Positions 43,264 through 52,353 of a stretch of 64,000 nt of DNA are shown piece by piece. Source of the stretch: Azophilus sp965199705 (lineage in GTDB: Bacteria > Pseudomonadota > Gammaproteobacteria > Pseudomonadales > Azotimanducaceae); assembly GCA_965199705.1 (NCBI GenBank), contig OZ241359.1:2790001-2854000 (forward strand), written 5' to 3'. The position numbers and the translations under genes are program-made. Under the pieces are notes generated by a model. That model searched no databases and was not told where the DNA came from. It worked only from the letters and a program-made list of their open reading frames with translations. Every line of letters starts with the position of its first letter. The stretch's first letter is position 1.

Positions 43264-43998
43264 TTGTGCGCCGTCCAGGCCAGGTATCGGCGTCCAGGAA
43301 CCGGGCCGCGCAGCAGCACTGGATCATGGCCATTGCTCGGCTGGGCGCTTGTTGCCCTTTGGCTCGGCGGCTGTGCCGGACCGCAACCCGCGCCCTTGCC
43401 GCTGCCAGTCGAAGAGCCGCCGACAGCGCCTGCAAAAGATACACAAATCAAGCCGCTTCTGGAACGGGCGGATCAATACCGCCGAAACGACCAGCTCACC
43501 ACGCCGGCAAGCGCCAACGCCTTTGCCACCTACCAGGAGGTATTGGCGATCGACCCGGACAACCAGGCAGCCTTCCGCGGCCTTGAACGGATTGTCGAGC
43601 GCTACGTGCAACTGGCTCTGCGGGCAGCCGAACAGGCGCGCTACGCGCATGGCCGGTTGATGCTCGATCGCGCCCGCAGCGTGGACCCCACGCATCCAGC
43701 CATCGAGCCGACGAGACAGCAACTGAGTTTCCTGGCCAGGGCCAGCCGAGAACGCTTCGATCTGGAAGACGTCGGCTTGACGCAAAGGCGCGAAAGTGTG
43801 CGCCAGCGCCTGCTCTCGCTGGGGATGCGAGCCAAGGATCGGGCCTGCCGGGTTACCATTGGCGCGCGCACGGACGCAGAAGGACGCTGGATCTACCAGA
43901 TGCTCAATCGAGCCGAAAACGGCCCGCGCATTCGGGCGCGGACAGGCATCGCCTCGCCGCCACACGTCGAGCTGATATGTCCGGCGCCGGGCAGTTAG
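43264..43998 (+). CDS. Predicted lipoprotein with TPR-like repeats
   Basis: An unrecognised secreted protein of about 244 residues from a TTG at 43264. The start is uncertain because the frame is open further upstream. A hydrophobic segment ends in a lipobox (LLGWALVALWLGGC), so it is probably a lipoprotein. The mature part is helical, with TPR-like content (FATYQEVLAIDPDNQAAFRGLERIVERYVQLALRAAEQ). The last 75 residues contain RACRVTIGARTDAEGRWIYQ and look like a small beta-rich domain. It lies 34 bp upstream of the DUF2333 gene on the same strand and diverges from dsbD. A role in cell-envelope assembly would be a guess. Confidence 0.6.
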   Translation: MCAVQARYRRPGTGPRSSTGSWPLLGWALVALWLGGCAGPQPAPLPLPVEEPPTAPAKDTQIKPLLERADQYRRNDQLTTPASANAFATYQEVLAIDPDNQAAFRGLERIVERYVQLALRAAEQARYAHGRLMLDRARSVDPTHPAIEPTRQQLSFLARASRERFDLEDVGLTQRRESVRQRLLSLGMRAKDRACRVTIGARTDAEGRWIYQMLNRAENGPRIRARTGIASPPHVELICPAPGS

Positions 43999-44032
43999 CT
44001 TCCAGCCTTCAGCGGCCGCAGGGGCTGAGGTG

Positions 44033-45058
44033 ATGCGCGCCACCTTCGTCAAGCTGCTCAAGGCCGGCCCGGACCGCACTCTGCTCAGGGGCCTGTTGCT
44101 CGCTTCGGCTGTCCTGACTCTGGCCTTGCTGGGACTTGGCTGGTGGTGGGACGAAGAACCGGCGCCCTTCGCTGTCGATGCGCATGCAGCAGCCGTCGCC
44201 AGCACACCGGGCTCGGCTGCGGTAACCGGCGTCGTGCTCACCTCCACGCTGATACGGCTGGGGGAAACCCTGCTGGACAAGCGGGGCGGTTACCTCAGCA
44301 ACGACATGGCGCCGCCTGGCGTGTGGATGGACAACATCCCGCGTTGGGAATTCGGCGTGCTGGTGCAGGTTCGAGACGCCTCCCGGGCCTTTCGTATCGA
44401 CTTCGCAAGGTCGCAAAGCCAATCTCGCGAGGACCCGGACCTGCAGGCAGCAGAAGGGAATTTGTTCTTCGACAATTCCAGTTGGCTGCTGCCCGCAAGC
44501 GAGAGCGCCTATCGGGACGGCATCCGGCGTCTCAGGTCCTATCGCAGCCGCCTGGTGGATCCGCAGGCTCCTGACGCACAGTTCTACGCCAGAGCGGATA
44601 ACCTCAGCCGCTGGCTCAGCGGTGTTTCGACTCGCCTTGGCAGCCTGTCGCAGCAACTATCCGCCAGTGTGGGCAAGCAACAGATCAACACAGATCTGGC
44701 AGGAGACGCCGCCGCCACCCAGGCAACGCAAGCGCCAGCCGAGTCGCAATTGCGAACGCCCTGGCTACAGATCGACGATGTGTTCTACGAAGCCAGGGGA
44801 CAGACCTGGGCGCTTCTGCATCTGCTTGCCGCTGCCGAGATTGACTTTGTTCGGGTGCTCGAAAACAAGAATGCGCGCGTCAGCCTGCGCCAGATCATCC
44901 GCGACCTGGCGCCCACTCAGGATGCGCTTTGGAGTCCGATGGTGCTGAACGGCGACGGCATGGGATTGCTGGCCAATCACTCTCTGGTGATGACCTCGCA
45001 TGTCTCACGCGTGAACGCCGCCATCATTGATCTGATCGCCCTGCTGGATCAGGGATAG
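44033..45058 (+). CDS. DUF2333 family protein
   Basis: A 341-residue protein of the DUF2333 family, function unknown. One N-terminal transmembrane helix (RGLLLASAVLTLALLGLGWWW, about 18-38) anchors a periplasmic domain. The family's most typical stretch is LIRLGETLLDKRGGYLSNDMAPPGVWMDNIPRWEFGVLVQVRD (about 74-116). Others are the FFDNSSWLLPASESAYRDGI segment and ENKNARVSLRQIIRDL. DUF2333 proteins occur in gammaproteobacteria. It is preceded by the TPR lipoprotein and followed by hppA, all on one strand. Confidence 0.85.
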   Translation: MRATFVKLLKAGPDRTLLRGLLLASAVLTLALLGLGWWWDEEPAPFAVDAHAAAVASTPGSAAVTGVVLTSTLIRLGETLLDKRGGYLSNDMAPPGVWMDNIPRWEFGVLVQVRDASRAFRIDFARSQSQSREDPDLQAAEGNLFFDNSSWLLPASESAYRDGIRRLRSYRSRLVDPQAPDAQFYARADNLSRWLSGVSTRLGSLSQQLSASVGKQQINTDLAGDAAATQATQAPAESQLRTPWLQIDDVFYEARGQTWALLHLLAAAEIDFVRVLENKNARVSLRQIIRDLAPTQDALWSPMVLNGDGMGLLANHSLVMTSHVSRVNAAIIDLIALLDQG

Positions 45059-45155
45059 AACCCGGCACAAGCCAGGCCCTGACGCTGGTATCATGCGCGC
45101 GCCCGATCCGTCGGATCCGGGCGTCAGACTTGCAGATAAACCAACGAGAGCCTTC

Positions 45156-47189
45156 ATGACAGACGTAACGCTGATACCGCCCGTCCTTGGCGTGGTGGGA
45201 TTGATCGCCGCCTTCATCATCTTTGCCCTGGTCAAGCGCTATGACGAAGGCAGTCAGGCAGTGAAAAAGATTGCCGATGCGATCCACACGGGCGCAATGG
45301 TATTCATGCGTCGCGAGTACAGCATGCTGGCGATCTTCGCCGGGTTGCTGCTGGTGTTTCTGTTCTTCTCCGGCCTCGGCGCGGCCACCCTTTGGGCCTT
45401 CGTCGCCGGCGGGCTTTCATCGGCCAGCGCCGGCTGGATCGGCATGTACACAGCCACCAAGGCCAATGTGCGCACCACCACGGCAGCGCATGAAGACGGC
45501 CCGGCGGCTGCGCTGTCAGTGGCGTTCTTCGGCGGCTCGATCATGGGGCTGGCAGTGGCTTCGCTGGGCCTGCTCGGGCTCGGCCTCGTTTACTACTTCT
45601 TCGGCGGCGACCCGGAAACCGCGCATCACATCCACGGATTCGGCATGGGCGCCTCGACGGTTGCGCTCTTCTCCCGCGTTGGCGGCGGCATCTACACCAA
45701 GAGCGCCGACGTGGGGGCAGACCTGGTTGGCAAGGTCGAAGCTGGCATCCCCGAAGACGACCCACGCAATCCAGGCGTGATTGCCGACAATGTGGGCGAC
45801 AATGTGGGCGACGTCGCCGGCATGGGCTCCGACATATTCGAGTCCTACTGCGGCGCCATGATCGCCACCATCGCGATCGCCGCCACCATGACCTCGCTGG
45901 CCGTGACCGAACTTGCGCCCGGCATGGCGGACGGCGACGGCAAGGCGGCGCTGATGTTTCTGCCCCTGGGCATGGCCTCGATCGGCCTCATCTGTTCGAT
46001 CATCGGCATTGCCGTCGTCCGTTCCCGTTCTGCATCGACGCCAGCTCTGGCGCTCCGCATCGGCATGGTCGGCACGCCGCTCCTGTTCATCATCGCCTCC
46101 TGGTTCGTGGTGCAGCAGGTTGGCCTTGCCACCGCTATCTGGTGGTCGCTGGTGTTCGGCTCGGTGGGTGGCGTCATCATCGGCCTGGTCACCGAGTACT
46201 ACACCTCGTCGAAACCGGTTCTGCGCATCGCCAAGGCCGGCGAAACCGGTTCTGCGACAGTGATGATTACCGGGCTGGCGGTAGGCATGCAGTCGGTGGT
46301 GATACCGCTGCTCGCGATCTGCGCCATCATATTCGTGTCAACCAGCCTGGCCGGCCTCTATGGCGTCGGCATCGCCGCCGTAGGCCTGCTGGCGACGGTA
46401 GGCATGACCATGGCCGTCGATGCCTATGGGCCGGTCGCGGACAACGCCGGCGGGATTGCAGAAATGGGCGGTCTTGGCGAAGACACGCGCAAGATCACCG
46501 ACTCCCTGGACGAACTCGGCAACACCACAGCCGCCATGGGCAAGGGCTTTGCAATCGGCGCGGCGGCCCTGGCGGCGCTTGCGATCATCGCTGCCTATGT
46601 GGAAACCATCGAATCCGCCCGCAGCGGCGACTTCCTGCTGCACATCGGCAACCCGGACGTACTGATCGGCTTGTTCATCGGCGGCCTCACGCCTTTCCTC
46701 ATCGCCAGCATCACCATGACATCGGTCGGCGATGCCGCCATGGAAATGATTCACGAGATTCGCCGGCAGTTTCGAGAAATCCCCGGGCTGCTTGAGGGCA
46801 AGGCGGAACCGGATACCGAGAAGTGCGTGGACATTGCCACTGCCGCCGCCCTGAAACGCATGCTGCTGCCCGGCGCCATCGCCGTTGCGGTGCCGCCGGT
46901 GGTAGGTTTCGGCATCAGCGCGGAAGCGCTCGGCGGGGTACTCGGCGGCGGTCTGATCGCCTGCGTCCTGCTGGCGCTGACCATGGCCAACGCTGGCGGC
47001 GCCTGGGACAATGCCAAGAAGTACGTGGAAAAGGGCAACCTCGGCGGAAAGGGTTCGGATGTGCATGCCGCCACGGTCGTCGGCGATACAGTGGGCGACC
47101 CGTTCAAGGACACATCCGGCCCGAGCATGAATATCCTGATCAACGTCATGGCCATCGTGTCACTGGTGATTGCCCCGCTTCTGGCCTGA
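45156..47189 (+). CDS. hppA: Membrane-bound ion-translocating pyrophosphatase
   Basis: HppA hydrolyses pyrophosphate and pumps H+ or Na+ across the inner membrane. The protein has 677 residues from the ATG at 45156 (MTDVTLIPPVLGVVGL), the usual length, with about 16 membrane helices. The PPi-binding site is GGIYTKSADVGADLVGKVEAGIPEDDPRNPGVIADNVGDNVGDVAG. A second acidic cluster is GDTVGDPFKDTSGPSMNILI. The K+-dependence motif reads GNTTAAMGKG, with Ala where K+-independent enzymes have Lys. This predicts a K+-dependent enzyme; the pumped ion is not decided. pfp, another PPi enzyme, lies close by on the other strand. Confidence 0.95.
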   Translation: MTDVTLIPPVLGVVGLIAAFIIFALVKRYDEGSQAVKKIADAIHTGAMVFMRREYSMLAIFAGLLLVFLFFSGLGAATLWAFVAGGLSSASAGWIGMYTATKANVRTTTAAHEDGPAAALSVAFFGGSIMGLAVASLGLLGLGLVYYFFGGDPETAHHIHGFGMGASTVALFSRVGGGIYTKSADVGADLVGKVEAGIPEDDPRNPGVIADNVGDNVGDVAGMGSDIFESYCGAMIATIAIAATMTSLAVTELAPGMADGDGKAALMFLPLGMASIGLICSIIGIAVVRSRSASTPALALRIGMVGTPLLFIIASWFVVQQVGLATAIWWSLVFGSVGGVIIGLVTEYYTSSKPVLRIAKAGETGSATVMITGLAVGMQSVVIPLLAICAIIFVSTSLAGLYGVGIAAVGLLATVGMTMAVDAYGPVADNAGGIAEMGGLGEDTRKITDSLDELGNTTAAMGKGFAIGAAALAALAIIAAYVETIESARSGDFLLHIGNPDVLIGLFIGGLTPFLIASITMTSVGDAAMEMIHEIRRQFREIPGLLEGKAEPDTEKCVDIATAAALKRMLLPGAIAVAVPPVVGFGISAEALGGVLGGGLIACVLLALTMANAGGAWDNAKKYVEKGNLGGKGSDVHAATVVGDTVGDPFKDTSGPSMNILINVMAIVSLVIAPLLA

Positions 47190-47306
47190 TCTCGGACCGC
47201 GACCAGGCCGCCGCGGGCATCCGGTTATCGTCCGGCGCGATCATCACGGCCCCTGGCGCAATATCCGGTCTAGAATGAAGCCTTCTCCGCAGAGCGAGTC
47301 CGCACC

Positions 47307-47804
47307 ATGCCAAGCCGCAGAACCCTCCTGAAAACCACCCTGGGCGCAAGCCTGGCGCTGCCGCTGTTCAGAATTTCCGTCCTTGCGGCGGAAGACTGGC
47401 GACAAGCCGCCGCGACCTCGCCTCTGATCTATCTGACGCCGCTGAAATCCGATGGCGCGGAAAGTCAGTGCAAGGCTGAAATCTGGTTTGCCCTGCACGA
47501 TCAAGCGCTGCACGTGGTCACCTCTGCCTCTGCCTGGCGCAGCCAGGCCATCGCCAGAGGGCTGACCGGCGCCCGCATCTGGATAGGCGATGTCGGACAG
47601 TGGAAGAAATCAGATGGCGCCTACCGCAAGCTGCTGCAAGTCGAGACCAGGGCCCGCGTCGAATCAGACCCGAAAGCCCAGGCCGCCGTGCTCGCCGTGA
47701 TGAGCGAGAAGTATGCAGACGGCTGGGACAGATGGGGGCCGCGGTTCGACAAGGGGCTGGCGGATGGCTCCCGGGTGATGCTTCGCTACGACCCGATAGC
47801 CTGA
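47307..47804 (+). CDS. Secreted protein with possible split-barrel fold
   Basis: A 165-residue protein that I do not firmly recognise. The N-terminus (MPSRRTLLKTTLGASLALPLFRISVLAAE) looks like a signal peptide, with a twin-arginine start but without a full SRRxFLK motif. The mature part, with IYLTPLKSDGAESQCKAEIWFALHDQALHVVTSASAWRSQAIARGL, resembles flavin- or F420-binding split-barrel proteins. KYADGWDRWGPRF is close to the end. It sits between hppA and the convergent pfp. The name is a guess from the fold-like pattern. Confidence 0.5.
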   Translation: MPSRRTLLKTTLGASLALPLFRISVLAAEDWRQAAATSPLIYLTPLKSDGAESQCKAEIWFALHDQALHVVTSASAWRSQAIARGLTGARIWIGDVGQWKKSDGAYRKLLQVETRARVESDPKAQAAVLAVMSEKYADGWDRWGPRFDKGLADGSRVMLRYDPIA

Positions 47805-47813
47805 AGACACAGG

Positions 47814-49109
47814 CTACTGGCGCAGTGCAAACGGCGGCAGCTTGCGCCGGACCGAGGCATTGCGCAGGCGCACATAGCGGGGCAGCCCCTGCACGTAGGG
47901 CGGCGGCGCATCGCCGGCAATCAACGGCGCCAGATAACGTCTGGCGGCTGCCGTGATGCCGAATCCGTCGCCCCGGATGTAGCGCTTCGGAAGCTTGCGC
48001 TCCACGTTGGCCACCCGGGCCAGAGGCACGTCGCCGATCGTCCAGCGATAAGGCGAATCGCTCAGACGCTTGATGATCGGCATCACCGCATTCCTGCCTG
48101 CCAGGGCCATCTCTACCGCTGCCTTGCCGAGCGCATAGGCCTGCTCCACATCCGTGGCCGAGGCAATGTGGCGCGCCGAGCGTTGCAGATAGTCGGCCAC
48201 AGCCCAATGTACCTTGTGACCCAGCCGCGCCTTGATGCCGGCGGCCAGCACCGGCGCCACGCCGCCCAGCTGGGCGTGACCGAAGGCATCGCGGCTGTCG
48301 GCCTCGGCCAGGAACCGGCCATCGGCGTGCCGAGCGCCTTCAGAGGCCACCACGACGCAATAGCCGTGCCGACGCACTGCCACCTCGACGGCTGCCAGGA
48401 ATCGCGCTTCGTCAAAGGCAACCTCCGGCAACAGAATCAGATGTGGCGGATCTCCCGGCCTTTCCTGGGCGAGGCCGGCCGCAGCGGCGATCCAGCCGGC
48501 ATGGCGGCCCATCACTTCGAGCACGAACACCTTGGTGGATGTGGAGCACATGGATTGCACATCCAGCGCCGCTTCCCGCGTGGAAATGGCCACATAGCGT
48601 GCAACCGAACCAAAGCCAGGGCAGACGTCGGTGAACGGCAGGTCGTTGTCCACGGTCTTCGGAATCCCGACCGAGGTGACCGGGTAGCCGAGGCGGTCTC
48701 CGATCAGAGACACCTTGTGCGCCGTGTCCTGAGAATCTCCGCCGCCGTTGTAGAAGAAGTAGCGGATTCGGTGCGCCTCGAAAACCTCGATCAATCGCCG
48801 ATACTCCCGTTCGCTTTCGGCAAGCGAGCGCAACTTGTAACGGCAGGAGCCGAAAGCGCCACCGGGTGTATGGCGCAGGGCAGCAATGGCCTCAGTCGAT
48901 TCCTTGCCCGTATCGATCAGATCCTCCTGCAAGGCCCCAAGAATGCCGTAGCGTCCGGCAAACACCCTGCCGATCTGCTCCGGCGCTGCCCGCGCCGCTT
49001 CGATCAGGCCGCAGGCGCTGGCGTTGATGACGGAAGTCACGCCTCCAGATTGGGCATAGAAGGCATTGCCGGGCGCGGACCGGCTTGGCGAAGCGTGCGA
49101 CTGTTTCAT
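47814..49109 (-). CDS. pfp: Pyrophosphate-dependent phosphofructokinase
   Basis: The enzyme phosphorylates fructose 6-phosphate using PPi rather than ATP and works in both directions. The protein has 431 residues. The phosphate-donor loop is NGGGDSQDTAHK (about 121-132) and the substrate loop PKTVDNDLPFTDVCPGFGS (about 150-168). Lys at 151, in place of the Gly of ATP-dependent enzymes (PGTIDND), indicates PPi use. VLEVMGRHAGWIAA is also typical. Its neighbour hppA uses or makes PPi, so the two may set the cellular PPi pool. It ends 10 bp from the convergent 47307-47804 gene. Confidence 0.92.
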   Translation of the reverse strand: MKQSHASPSRSAPGNAFYAQSGGVTSVINASACGLIEAARAAPEQIGRVFAGRYGILGALQEDLIDTGKESTEAIAALRHTPGGAFGSCRYKLRSLAESEREYRRLIEVFEAHRIRYFFYNGGGDSQDTAHKVSLIGDRLGYPVTSVGIPKTVDNDLPFTDVCPGFGSVARYVAISTREAALDVQSMCSTSTKVFVLEVMGRHAGWIAAAAGLAQERPGDPPHLILLPEVAFDEARFLAAVEVAVRRHGYCVVVASEGARHADGRFLAEADSRDAFGHAQLGGVAPVLAAGIKARLGHKVHWAVADYLQRSARHIASATDVEQAYALGKAAVEMALAGRNAVMPIIKRLSDSPYRWTIGDVPLARVANVERKLPKRYIRGDGFGITAAARRYLAPLIAGDAPPPYVQGLPRYVRLRNASVRRKLPPFALRQ

Positions 49110-49154
49110 GTTCTCGGCGACAGCAAAACAACCTGGCTAGATTATCATTGCGCG

Positions 49155-49703
49155 ATGGGCATCCTGATTCATCACTTGTGGCAATTCTGTCTCTTCCGCC
49201 ACACGCCGGCGGCAACGCCCTCGGATTCTCTGCTGTGCGCGCTGGTGCTGGCCAATTATCTGCTGGCCACCGCCACGGCGACCATCCTGGTGGCGCACTT
49301 CATGTCGGCAGCCCCGGATGCCGCGGCGAACGACAGCAGCTCCGATCTCGCCGTGCAACCGATCTTCACTTACCTGTTAGTCTCGGCCGCAACCCTGGCG
49401 GCTCTCGTCTATCTCGCCTGCACACTGCGCCAGGTCAAGGAGCGATTCCTGCAAATCCTGACCGCTATCTTCGGCGCCAACCTGCTGCAGACGACCCTCT
49501 CCATTCTGGCGTTGCTGATCGTCGGGTTTACATATCCCGGGCTGGTGATCGCCGTAACCTTCTGCTTTGCCGTCTGGTCGTTGGCGGTGGCTGGCTACCT
49601 TCTGGCGCGTGGCCTCAACGCACCCATGGTGATTGGCGTTGGCTTCATATTCAGCTTTTTCCTGATCGCCTCGGGCCTGGGCGCAGCGGCAGCCGGCCTG
49701 TGA
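49155..49703 (+). CDS. Hypothetical inner-membrane protein
   Basis: A 182-residue protein from the ATG at 49155 (MGILIHHLWQFCLF), with four predicted membrane helices: about 25-45, 68-88, 105-130 and 155-178. The N-terminal 20 residues and the loop around 50-65 (AAPDAAANDSSSDLAVQP) are soluble. No family is recognised. It diverges from pfp and ends within the start of mpl (4-bp overlap), so the two are likely co-transcribed. Confidence 0.75.
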   Translation: MGILIHHLWQFCLFRHTPAATPSDSLLCALVLANYLLATATATILVAHFMSAAPDAAANDSSSDLAVQPIFTYLLVSAATLAALVYLACTLRQVKERFLQILTAIFGANLLQTTLSILALLIVGFTYPGLVIAVTFCFAVWSLAVAGYLLARGLNAPMVIGVGFIFSFFLIASGLGAAAAGL

Positions 49704-51091
49704 GGATCTACTTTCTCGGCATCGCCGGTTCGCTCATGGGCAGTCTGGCCCAGTTGGCGAAGCAACTCGGACATGAGGCGCTTGGCTCGGACAAGGCGCT
49801 GCATCCACCGATGAGCGATCTTCTGGCAGCGCACGACATATCCGCCTACGCCGGCTTCGAGCCAGCGCAACTGAAACCGGCGCCAGACCTGGTGGTCATC
49901 GGAAACGCTGGCCTGCCGCGCGGCGACCCGGCGCTGGAACACGTGCTGAACAGCGGCCTGCCCTATGTATCCGGCGCCGAATGGCTGGGCAGGACAGTAT
50001 TGCGCGGTCGCTGGGTGCTGGCGGTTTCCGGCACCCACGGCAAGACCACCACCAGCAGTATGCTGGCATGGATCCTCGATCAAGCGGGGCGCGAACCCGG
50101 GTTCATGATCGGCGGCGCGCCGTTGAATTTTGACCAGTCCGCACGCCTGGGCGCCGCGCCCCTGTTCGTCGTCGAGGCCGATGAGTACGACACCTCCTAC
50201 TTTGATCGACGCTCGAAGTTCCTGCACTACCGGCCACGAACGCTGATCGTCAACAACCTGGAGTACGACCACGCCGACATCTTCCCGAACATCGAGGCGA
50301 TCCGTGCTCAGTTCCACCTGTTGCTGCGCAGCGTGCCCGGCAACGGACAGATCATCGCGCCCAGCCAGAACAGTGAGGTCAACCAGCTCCTGCTGGACGG
50401 TTGCTGGACGCCCGTGGTCCGCTTCGGCGACCGGGCCAGGTCAGGCCCGGTGGACATGGACACCGGCGAATGCTGGTCTGCGGGCCGACTGGAGGCGGAT
50501 GGCAGCGCTTTCGATCTCATGCACAACGACGACAACCTGGGTCGCGTCAACTGGTCCCTGATTGGCGCGCACAACGTGCAAAACGGTCTGGCCGCCGTGG
50601 CCGCGGCGCACCATGCCGGGGTGCCGCCGCAAGAGGCGATGGCCGCGCTTCAGTCCTTCGCTGGCATCAAGCGCCGACTTGAAGTGATCGCCCAGATAGG
50701 AGAGACCTGGGTCTATGATGACTTCGCGCATCACCCCACATCCATCCGCACGACGCTTCAGGCGTTGCGCCGCAAGGTGGGAGATGAAGAAGTGATCGCC
50801 ATCGTTGAACCGCGCACCCACACCATGTCACTGGGCAACCTGCGTGAGCAACTGGCGACCTGCTGCGCGCCTGCGGATCAGGCGCTCTGGTTTCGCAGCG
50901 CCGACATTCGCTGGGACCTGAACGAGTTGATCGTAAACTCGAACGTACCAGCCCGGCAGTTCAGCCAGATGGATCGATTGATCGACTATGTCTGCACATT
51001 GCCGGCGCGACGGCGTCACCTGGTCATCATGTCCAACGGCCATTTCGAAAACATTCATCAGCGCCTGTCCGACGCGCTGACAGCGGATTGA
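49700..51091 (+). CDS. mpl: UDP-MurNAc:L-Ala-gamma-D-Glu-meso-DAP ligase Mpl
   Basis: Mpl reattaches the recycled tripeptide to UDP-MurNAc, returning peptidoglycan fragments to synthesis. It belongs to the same recycling route as amgK-murU at 25256-26892. The protein has 463 residues from a GTG at 49700 (VRIYFLGIAGSLMGSLAQLA). The Mur-ligase P-loop is SGTHGKTTTSSMLAWIL, followed by FVVEADEYDTSYFDRRSKFL, NNLEYDHADIFPN, GAHNVQNGLAAVAA and YDDFAHHPTSIRTTLQAL, the last specific to Mpl. It is coupled to the upstream membrane gene by a 4-bp overlap. Confidence 0.95.
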   Translation: MRIYFLGIAGSLMGSLAQLAKQLGHEALGSDKALHPPMSDLLAAHDISAYAGFEPAQLKPAPDLVVIGNAGLPRGDPALEHVLNSGLPYVSGAEWLGRTVLRGRWVLAVSGTHGKTTTSSMLAWILDQAGREPGFMIGGAPLNFDQSARLGAAPLFVVEADEYDTSYFDRRSKFLHYRPRTLIVNNLEYDHADIFPNIEAIRAQFHLLLRSVPGNGQIIAPSQNSEVNQLLLDGCWTPVVRFGDRARSGPVDMDTGECWSAGRLEADGSAFDLMHNDDNLGRVNWSLIGAHNVQNGLAAVAAAHHAGVPPQEAMAALQSFAGIKRRLEVIAQIGETWVYDDFAHHPTSIRTTLQALRRKVGDEEVIAIVEPRTHTMSLGNLREQLATCCAPADQALWFRSADIRWDLNELIVNSNVPARQFSQMDRLIDYVCTLPARRRHLVIMSNGHFENIHQRLSDALTAD

Positions 51092-51162
51092 CGGCAGGCC
51101 ACGCCGTGCCAGAATCACGTGCATACGCTGGAATCAAACACCCCCCTGTCAGGAGAAGCATC

Positions 51163-52092
51163 ATGCGCTGCATCACTTTCTTGCTGGCCTGCGCCGCCAC
51201 CCTCGGCGCGACCGCTTCCGAAGAAGCCTGGTATCCGTCGAAGTACGGCGCCGACGATACGCTGGGCGCAATTGCCAACCTGTCGCCCGACAAGGTTGTC
51301 GCCGCCGCCCGGCTGGTGCGCGAGGGCAAGGCGTATCGCCTGGGCGTGGAGACGGGGCCGGATTCACCCGCCTACAGCCCGCGCGAATACGCCATGACCG
51401 TCTTGCAACTGGATGCCGGCACTGGCGCGCCCGGTGGTACCAATCAGGCCACCGGCAACGACGATCTGATGTATCTGTGGATGGGCATCGGCAGCCAGAT
51501 CGACGGTCTCGGCCACATGGGCATCAACCACGTCTATTACAACGGCCATCACGCCAACGACTTCATCACACCAACGGGGTTGACCAGGCTCGGCATAGAG
51601 GCGCTGCCGCCGATTGTCGGCCGCGGCGTGCTACTGGACATGGCCAGGCTGAGTGGTCAGAACCCGATGCCCGCCGGCGCCGTGTTCAATGAAACGCAGA
51701 TCAAGGCGGCTCAGGCCGCTCAGGATCTCGATATTCAAACCGGAGACGTGGTGCTGTTTCATACCGGCTGGCTGAACAAGGCCGACGACAAGGTGACCTT
51801 CATGGCCGGCGAACCGGGGCTCGGGGTCGGCGGCGCCCGTTACCTGGCCGGCCTCGGCGTGACCGCAGTCGGCAGCGATTCATGGGGGGTGGAAGCCGTA
51901 CCGCACGAAGATCCGGAGACGATGTTCCCGGTACACACCGAATTGCTGGCCAAGCATGGGGTTTACATCCTGGAAAACATGGATACCCGGGCGCTGGCGG
52001 CGGACGGCGTCTCCGAATTCCTGTTCGTGCTCGGTGTGCCACGATTCGTCGGCGCTGTGCAGGCGGTCATCAATCCCATCGCGATCCGCTGA
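51163..52092 (+). CDS. Exported cyclase family (kynurenine formamidase-like) protein
   Basis: A 309-residue protein with a signal peptide (MRCITFLLACAATLGATA) and an aggagaag Shine-Dalgarno before the ATG at 51163. It belongs to the cyclase/kynurenine formamidase family of metal-dependent hydrolases. The metal-binding region is QIDGLGHMGINHVYYNGHHANDF. RGVLLDMARL, GDVVLFHTGW and GVTAVGSDSWGVEAVPHE follow. In this branch the usual HxGTHxD motif is replaced by a related one ending in YYNGH. Physiological substrate is unknown. A periplasmic location is inferred from the signal peptide. Confidence 0.82.
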   Translation: MRCITFLLACAATLGATASEEAWYPSKYGADDTLGAIANLSPDKVVAAARLVREGKAYRLGVETGPDSPAYSPREYAMTVLQLDAGTGAPGGTNQATGNDDLMYLWMGIGSQIDGLGHMGINHVYYNGHHANDFITPTGLTRLGIEALPPIVGRGVLLDMARLSGQNPMPAGAVFNETQIKAAQAAQDLDIQTGDVVLFHTGWLNKADDKVTFMAGEPGLGVGGARYLAGLGVTAVGSDSWGVEAVPHEDPETMFPVHTELLAKHGVYILENMDTRALAADGVSEFLFVLGVPRFVGAVQAVINPIAIR

Positions 52093-52110
52093 CGGCTGGC
52101 GCCACGCCTG

Positions 52111-52326
52111 GTGATTGCAATACCGCCAGGAATGAGGCGGTGGCTGATCGCCTTGGCCACGCTGGGCTCATTCTGCGCGCTGATCGGGTTGATCGGCTGG
52201 TCCGCTCGCAGCGGCTGGACAAGCCCGCAGATGGCCCTGTTGATGGGCATCGCCACGCTTGGGCTCTATATCGGTTTCGGCATTCTGATCGGCGCCTATC
52301 GGCTGATTGTCAAGCTCGATCGCTGA
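52111..52326 (+). CDS. Small hypothetical membrane protein
   Basis: A 71-residue protein from a GTG at 52111; the ATG at 52132 is a possible later start. Two hydrophobic helices are visible (about 10-30 and 44-64), separated by SARSGWTSPQM. No family is recognised. It lies 18 bp after the cyclase gene and 27 bp before comF on the same strand. Confidence 0.5.
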   Translation: MIAIPPGMRRWLIALATLGSFCALIGLIGWSARSGWTSPQMALLMGIATLGLYIGFGILIGAYRLIVKLDR

Positions 52327-52353
52327 CCCTGATATCTGACCTCCGCCCCCTGC

